Shown here: positions 60,101 to 64,000 of the stretch, in pieces | Numbering within the stretch: position 1 is the stretch's first letter | How the letters are laid out: every line of letters starts with the position of its first letter | Assembly: GCF_037975245.1 (NCBI RefSeq) | Contig: NC_092566.1 | Span: forward strand, 17,887,001-17,951,000 | Direction of reading: 5' to 3' | Source: Apostichopus japonicus | Taxonomy: Eukaryota; Echinodermata; Holothuroidea; Aspidochirotida; Stichopodidae | DNA length: 64,000 nucleotides | Position numbers and translations under genes: made by a program | Notes under the pieces: model-generated | Told to the model about the DNA's origin: nothing | Databases searched by the model: none | The model's input: only the letters and a program-made list of their open reading frames with translations

Positions 60101-62944
60101 GCGAGCATGGTAGCCATCGTTTGGTGGGGCTTTTGCCTGTTGAGCCAACTTGATAGTTTCTTGAAAAGTTTCCATCGGTGCTACGGATCCCTCGTGCAAG
60201 TTCACGTCAGCAGATTGAACAACGTTTTCCGTACGCCTCTGCTCCTTTGGAGAGTAATACAAATCATGATATAGTTGCTCTATGATTCGAAGGGAAATAC
60301 GTACACGAACACAGTACTCGAGTATACTTCGGCAAATCTTCGTACTTATCTCGTAAGTTACCTAAAGTACTCGTCACCATACAAGTACTAACGGGCTCAT
60401 CTTCATGTGCTTAAAATATCGTTGTACTCGATTGATGGTACCAAGTACTCGCTTAGGACGAATATTTTATGAGTACATATAAAATGAGTATACATATAAA
60501 TAAAAAAAACTCAATTATACAGAAATGTAACAATAGCAACATTCTGAACCGCATATTGTGTGGACCCATTTGATATCCCATATAATGCTATACTCTACAG
60601 TGATACTACTCAGGTGTCTCTATTACACTATACTAGTGAAGCTACAACTGCTTATAGGGTGTACGAAGAGGAATGCATAGGCGATGTGTATTGTCATCCT
60701 GCGGATAACTTATTAACAGGATTGCACTGCACGTATGACTACATTTTGCATAAGGTTCTTGTACAGTCCATAGATCAAAGGTACTCTTATTTGAAAGAAG
60801 GTTTCGGTTTTTGATAGTCTGAACCACAAAGGTGTACAAGATAGCGTAGTACAATATTCCGCACTGTGTCTGTACTGTACTCTGTATTTTACAGTACTCT
60901 GTAACATATCGTTCTGTCGGAACCTTAAATATTCGATGAAAACTTCTTAGTAGTCTCGTTTGTGTTTACTACCGAATTTTAAAAACAGGGATGATGGAAA
61001 ATGGACTAATCTAAGCGTGAATCTTGGACCTTCACGAAACAAGTCATATTGGAGATATGAGGCGTTATGAAATCAATTCTAATTCTAATTTGACATAGAC
61101 AACCCAAACCCAACTCAACTTATTATAGGTTGTCCATAAAGTCGTGATTACCCATAGCGCTACCACTGGCCCCGAACACTTGGCGATTTATGAGCGCTCA
61201 CAAACCAACGTCTTCTGTTGACGACCGATGATCACATGCACCATTATTTCGCGGTGATTCTATAACGCCGGCGGGCGAGAGCACGAGACCAGGCTCAACA
61301 ATACAATCATGGCGTTGTTTTTAGTCGTGGAAACCCATATTTTCACACATATGCTCGACACTTAACAACTGATTAGACCTTCTCTTCCTTCCGTGCTTCA
61401 TTGCATTTGATAACACTGGGCAAGTTTTTGGTCGTGAATTGTCTAAAATTGCCGACCGCCAGACCAGAAAACGCTATATGTTGAGTTTCCCCCCACAGAA
61501 GAGGACACGACTTGACTACTGACTACCTTTAAACAGTCGAACACTACGTACGTTTCCACGTTTTTTCCTTTTACGAAGGTCGTGTTCTACTGGGCAGTGT
61601 AGCGGCCAGATGACGTTGAGACACCTGTCGGCAACACTGAAAGATAATCCTATAACACCATGCATGACGACAAATCGTAACACTTACCCACTTCTTTTCC
61701 GTCTTTCCGCCAGAGAGCGCATTCTGCTTGAGCAAGTCTTTGGAGAGTTTTTCCACCTGCCTCTTCTCCTCGATCAGTCTTCTGAGCCTTTCCTTTAGCT
61801 CAGACCTCTCAGTTCTAAGCCTAACCAGCTCCGTCTGTTACCAAAAAACAATATAAATCTGGTTGTTTACATTGTCTTGTAGATTTCTTAAAGAAGAAAT
61901 GGTGCGACCAAATGAAATATTGGAACTTATATTTTTACTCTAATCACAATTTTGTCAACGTAATTTGACGAATCACAACAAAACTAATGTTCATACACAA
62001 ACCCGTACCTGCATATCTGTAACTTGACTTTCCGTAGCATTCAGGATAGAGTCCATCTGCCTGTTCTGATCTGAAGATGACGATTCCGCAATTTCGAGTC
62101 TTTCTTCCAAACTTTTAATGATCGCGTTCTTTTCATTCATTTCTTTATTGTGATCATCTCGCTTTTTGCGACTGAATGAGTCCCATTCGCGGTTTGCCTC
62201 TATGGCCTGAAATTGGTCATTTCAAAAATAATAATCATAATAAAAAGTCGAGAAGAATATTTCATAACACGATCATGTTGAAAATTAAAATCATATTTCT
62301 GTAAAGAGGTAGTTAGTCCGGCTTGCCAAACGCCGCGCCACGGTTAGGCAGCAATTTGTGGTTGCTACATAGATAATCTGTAAACGCAAACGATATGTGT
62401 AGGTCCACCCAAATGTACTATACTGTACTGAGACGATATGCGTGCGTCAATCCATTTGTACTGCAGACGATACTAATCCAGGCGTACTAACGAAGAGGTG
62501 TTTTATTACTATAAGACGTTGTGATATTGCTTTGTTTTCCTTGGTCTGAAAATTCGTTTTGCAAGGACGAGCATAAAGGGATTGATATATTGAATTCAGT
62601 AAATAATTATAAAAAACGTTATTGATGAAATTGGTTTGATATGTACAAAACAAATGACACACTGGTTTTGGCGTCTTTGAATCAATGACATGGGATTATT
62701 AAATATATAGTTTTGATGACAACAGTTTGTTTGAAGCAATGCGTAGACTCTGAAACATCAAAGTAAAATAATTATTCTTAATCACTTTCCGATACATCAC
62801 GACTGATGAATTATTCATCAGTCGTTAATCAGTAATAAGAGTGTCGAATTTTACCTCCTTAAGATGACGTTTGAGCTTAAGGTAATTATTCCGCTGCTTC
62901 AGAAAGGCCTCTTCGGAGTACTTCTTGGGGTTGGTTTGCTTCTC
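57199..62944 (-). CDS. Second UBAN-domain TNIP/ABIN-like protein, 5' incomplete
   Basis: Seven minus-strand exons: 62944-62855, 62206-62009, 61834-61688, 60244-59999, 58932-58807, 57633-57514 and 57276-57199 (TAA), all phase 0, 1005 bp (334 aa). The gene continues right of the window. It is a paralogue of the gene at 21994-32096. The 198-bp exon is the same length in both and carries AIEANREWDSFSRKK (against AIDANQAWSNYSNDQ). The UBAN spans an exon junction at the same place: FLKEQ then VLQYRKDFEKERKDREKAAG. The penultimate exon ends in YMDPDEV (against YMSPDEV). Between them is a charged coiled coil, and an extra Ala/Pro-rich, basic linker in exon 60244-59999. The last exon is acidic (DDYWSDGRDEVDGG) and differs from the tyrosine tail of the first paralogue. 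Expected role: ubiquitin-chain-binding regulator of immune signalling in the cytosol (inference). A possible AATAAA lies about 270 nt past the stop. Confidence 0.85.
59920..59998 (+). repeat. C-rich dispersed-repeat fragment next to a UBAN exon
   Basis: The stretch 'gcgcgccccccccctaaac ... gaccccctagctacgccactg' matches the common 'agtggcgtagctagggggtc' repeat of marine invertebrates when read on the minus strand. It sits directly beside the donor of exon 60244-59999. Confidence 0.5.
60245..61687. other. Intron of the second UBAN gene: no exon seen
   Basis: The frame at 60560-60814 (plus) and its antisense shadows lack splice sites or family resemblance. The stretch 60290-60460 has frequent 'gtactcg' and 'agtact' words but no clear period. 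Confidence 0.45.
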
Positions 62945-64000
62945 CTGTGTTTAAAGAAAACAAATTTAACATAGTTGTTAGTTTTTTGTGTCAAGAATAT
63001 TTTATTACATGTACTCCAAGTTACACGGTAAAGCTTCGCATTTCACTCGACTGTCAATTCTTAAATATGTAATGCGCATGGGCGGCGATCCTGGGGGGGG
63101 GAAGGGGGGATATACATGAAAATGGGTGGAGGGGATGTAACACACCATATCCCCCCCCCCCACCAAATGCCAGGGATAAGAATATTTTCATGCCTTTATA
63201 TGCATCATCGTGAATGTACGGCTCTTTTTTAGCTTCATTTCTCGCCTACCATAAACGCAGTGCGATATTTTCAAATAAACCGTCTTTATAAAGCAAGAAT
63301 AGTTGACTGTAGGCTTCATTGGCCCTTTAACAACAAAATGTATTATTGCGCCCACCGTATTGATATAGTACATATATGCACCCTCATAGTATTCATATAG
63401 GCCCTATAGTAGGCCTACACACGTACATGTATGTTCCCTCGAACCGCTGAGAATCTCATGTTACCAGGGTAATGCTTAATACACGTTTCACCTGGATGCC
63501 CTAGCAAGCGGTACCTAGGAATGTAACTATGTGTAATTGTGTATTGCATAGGCCTATAATAGCCTGCATGAGGCCATTTTCTTCATGGAATAATAGAAAA
63601 GAGCTCTCGAACATTCTAACGTAGTGCCTGAAACAAGATTGACAGGGGCAATTTTCCCAAAATAACACCCGATATTTAAAAAAAAAGTATTTTGGATCCT
63701 GATTATAAGATATTTCGGACATGATATCCCTATTTTAAAGTTGGGTATATGCCGCTTGGAAACCTCGGGAAGTGCCGTTTCCGGCCATCTAAATGGTTTG
63801 TAAATCCCAAAATTTTCTTGTACGCTTCGCGCCAACTCATGGTGGCGCTACGCTTAGATAGTCAACAAGGTCATATCCCCCCCACTCTGAAGTACGGATC
63901 GCCGCCCATGGTAATGCGTACAAATTATATGAAGTTAAGTGTGGCTAGGGTAAATAGCCACTTGATAACAGACATAACTTGAATTAAAAATGTAAAAGTT
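62945..64000. other. Intron of the second UBAN gene running off the window
   Basis: Contains G/C homopolymer repeat debris at 63080-63170, TAGGCCTA palindromes at 63400-63420 and about 63551, and the dispersed repeat at 63755-63870. No further upstream exon was recognised. Confidence 0.5.
63755..63870 (+). repeat. Dispersed repeat, second copy
   Basis: Matches the minus strand of 3130-3235 (see that entry), with the same 'gggaagtgccgtttccggcc' and 'tggtggcgct-cgcttag' blocks, followed by a 'gccgcccatg' end resembling the 'gggcggc' repeat flank at 63079. Confidence 0.6.

Noticed and set aside
60560-60907. 84-aa plus-strand frame and antisense shadows
   Set aside because: Intronic to the second UBAN gene, no domain features; length is within chance expectation.
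63749-63982. 77-aa frame and its 67-aa likeness at 3075-3278
   Set aside because: Similarity reflects a shared dispersed DNA repeat in opposite orientation, with no conserved start or domain.

Overview
This is a window from an intron-rich, AT-rich metazoan genome. The genes have short coding exons (52-294 bp) with GT/AG splice sites, separated by long introns full of transposon relics, microsatellites and other repeats. Sigma-class glutathione S-transferases, UBAN-domain proteins and a strong over-use of the palindrome TAGGCCTA in non-coding DNA suggest a marine deuterostome, most likely an echinoderm. That assignment is inference. All gene models below were spliced by hand from both strands.

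Layout. (1) 1-12.7 kb: a plus-strand sigma-class GST / prostaglandin-D-synthase-like gene. Four exons are visible (1439-12293) and the first exon is missing. Its introns hold a TTAA-flanked MITE, a 110-bp-arm foldback element, a G-rich repeat, a four-copy 130-bp tandem repeat and possible minus-strand exons. (2) 14.4-18.7 kb: a complete minus-strand sigma-class GST (five exons, 210 aa), tail-to-tail with the first and with matching exon sizes and phases. Its large intron carries a second copy of the MITE and a frameshifted LINE fragment. (3) 21.99-32.1 kb: a complete minus-strand 12-exon gene (569 aa) for a coiled-coil protein with a UBAN ubiquitin-binding motif, like TNIP/ABIN, optineurin and NEMO. 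(4) 32.1-41.8 kb: gene-poor DNA with minisatellites, an (AT)n tract and a long (TCA)n tract. (5) 41.85-54.2 kb: a tandem satellite array of about 39 units of ~318 bp, with higher-order duplications and decayed edges. (6) 54.2-57.2 kb: intergenic DNA with a small reverse-transcriptase relic. (7) 57.2-62.9 kb and beyond: the 3' seven exons (334 aa) of a second UBAN gene, parallel to the first and clearly its paralogue.

The protein-coding content is thus two paralogous pairs. The GSTs would act in the cytosol in glutathione conjugation or prostanoid isomerisation. The UBAN proteins would bind linear/K63 ubiquitin chains and tune NF-kB-type immune signalling. The least ordinary items are the ORF-bearing satellite between the two UBAN paralogues, a conserved C-terminal tyrosine motif shared by those paralogues, and loss of the glutathione-binding Gln-Ser pair in the second GST.
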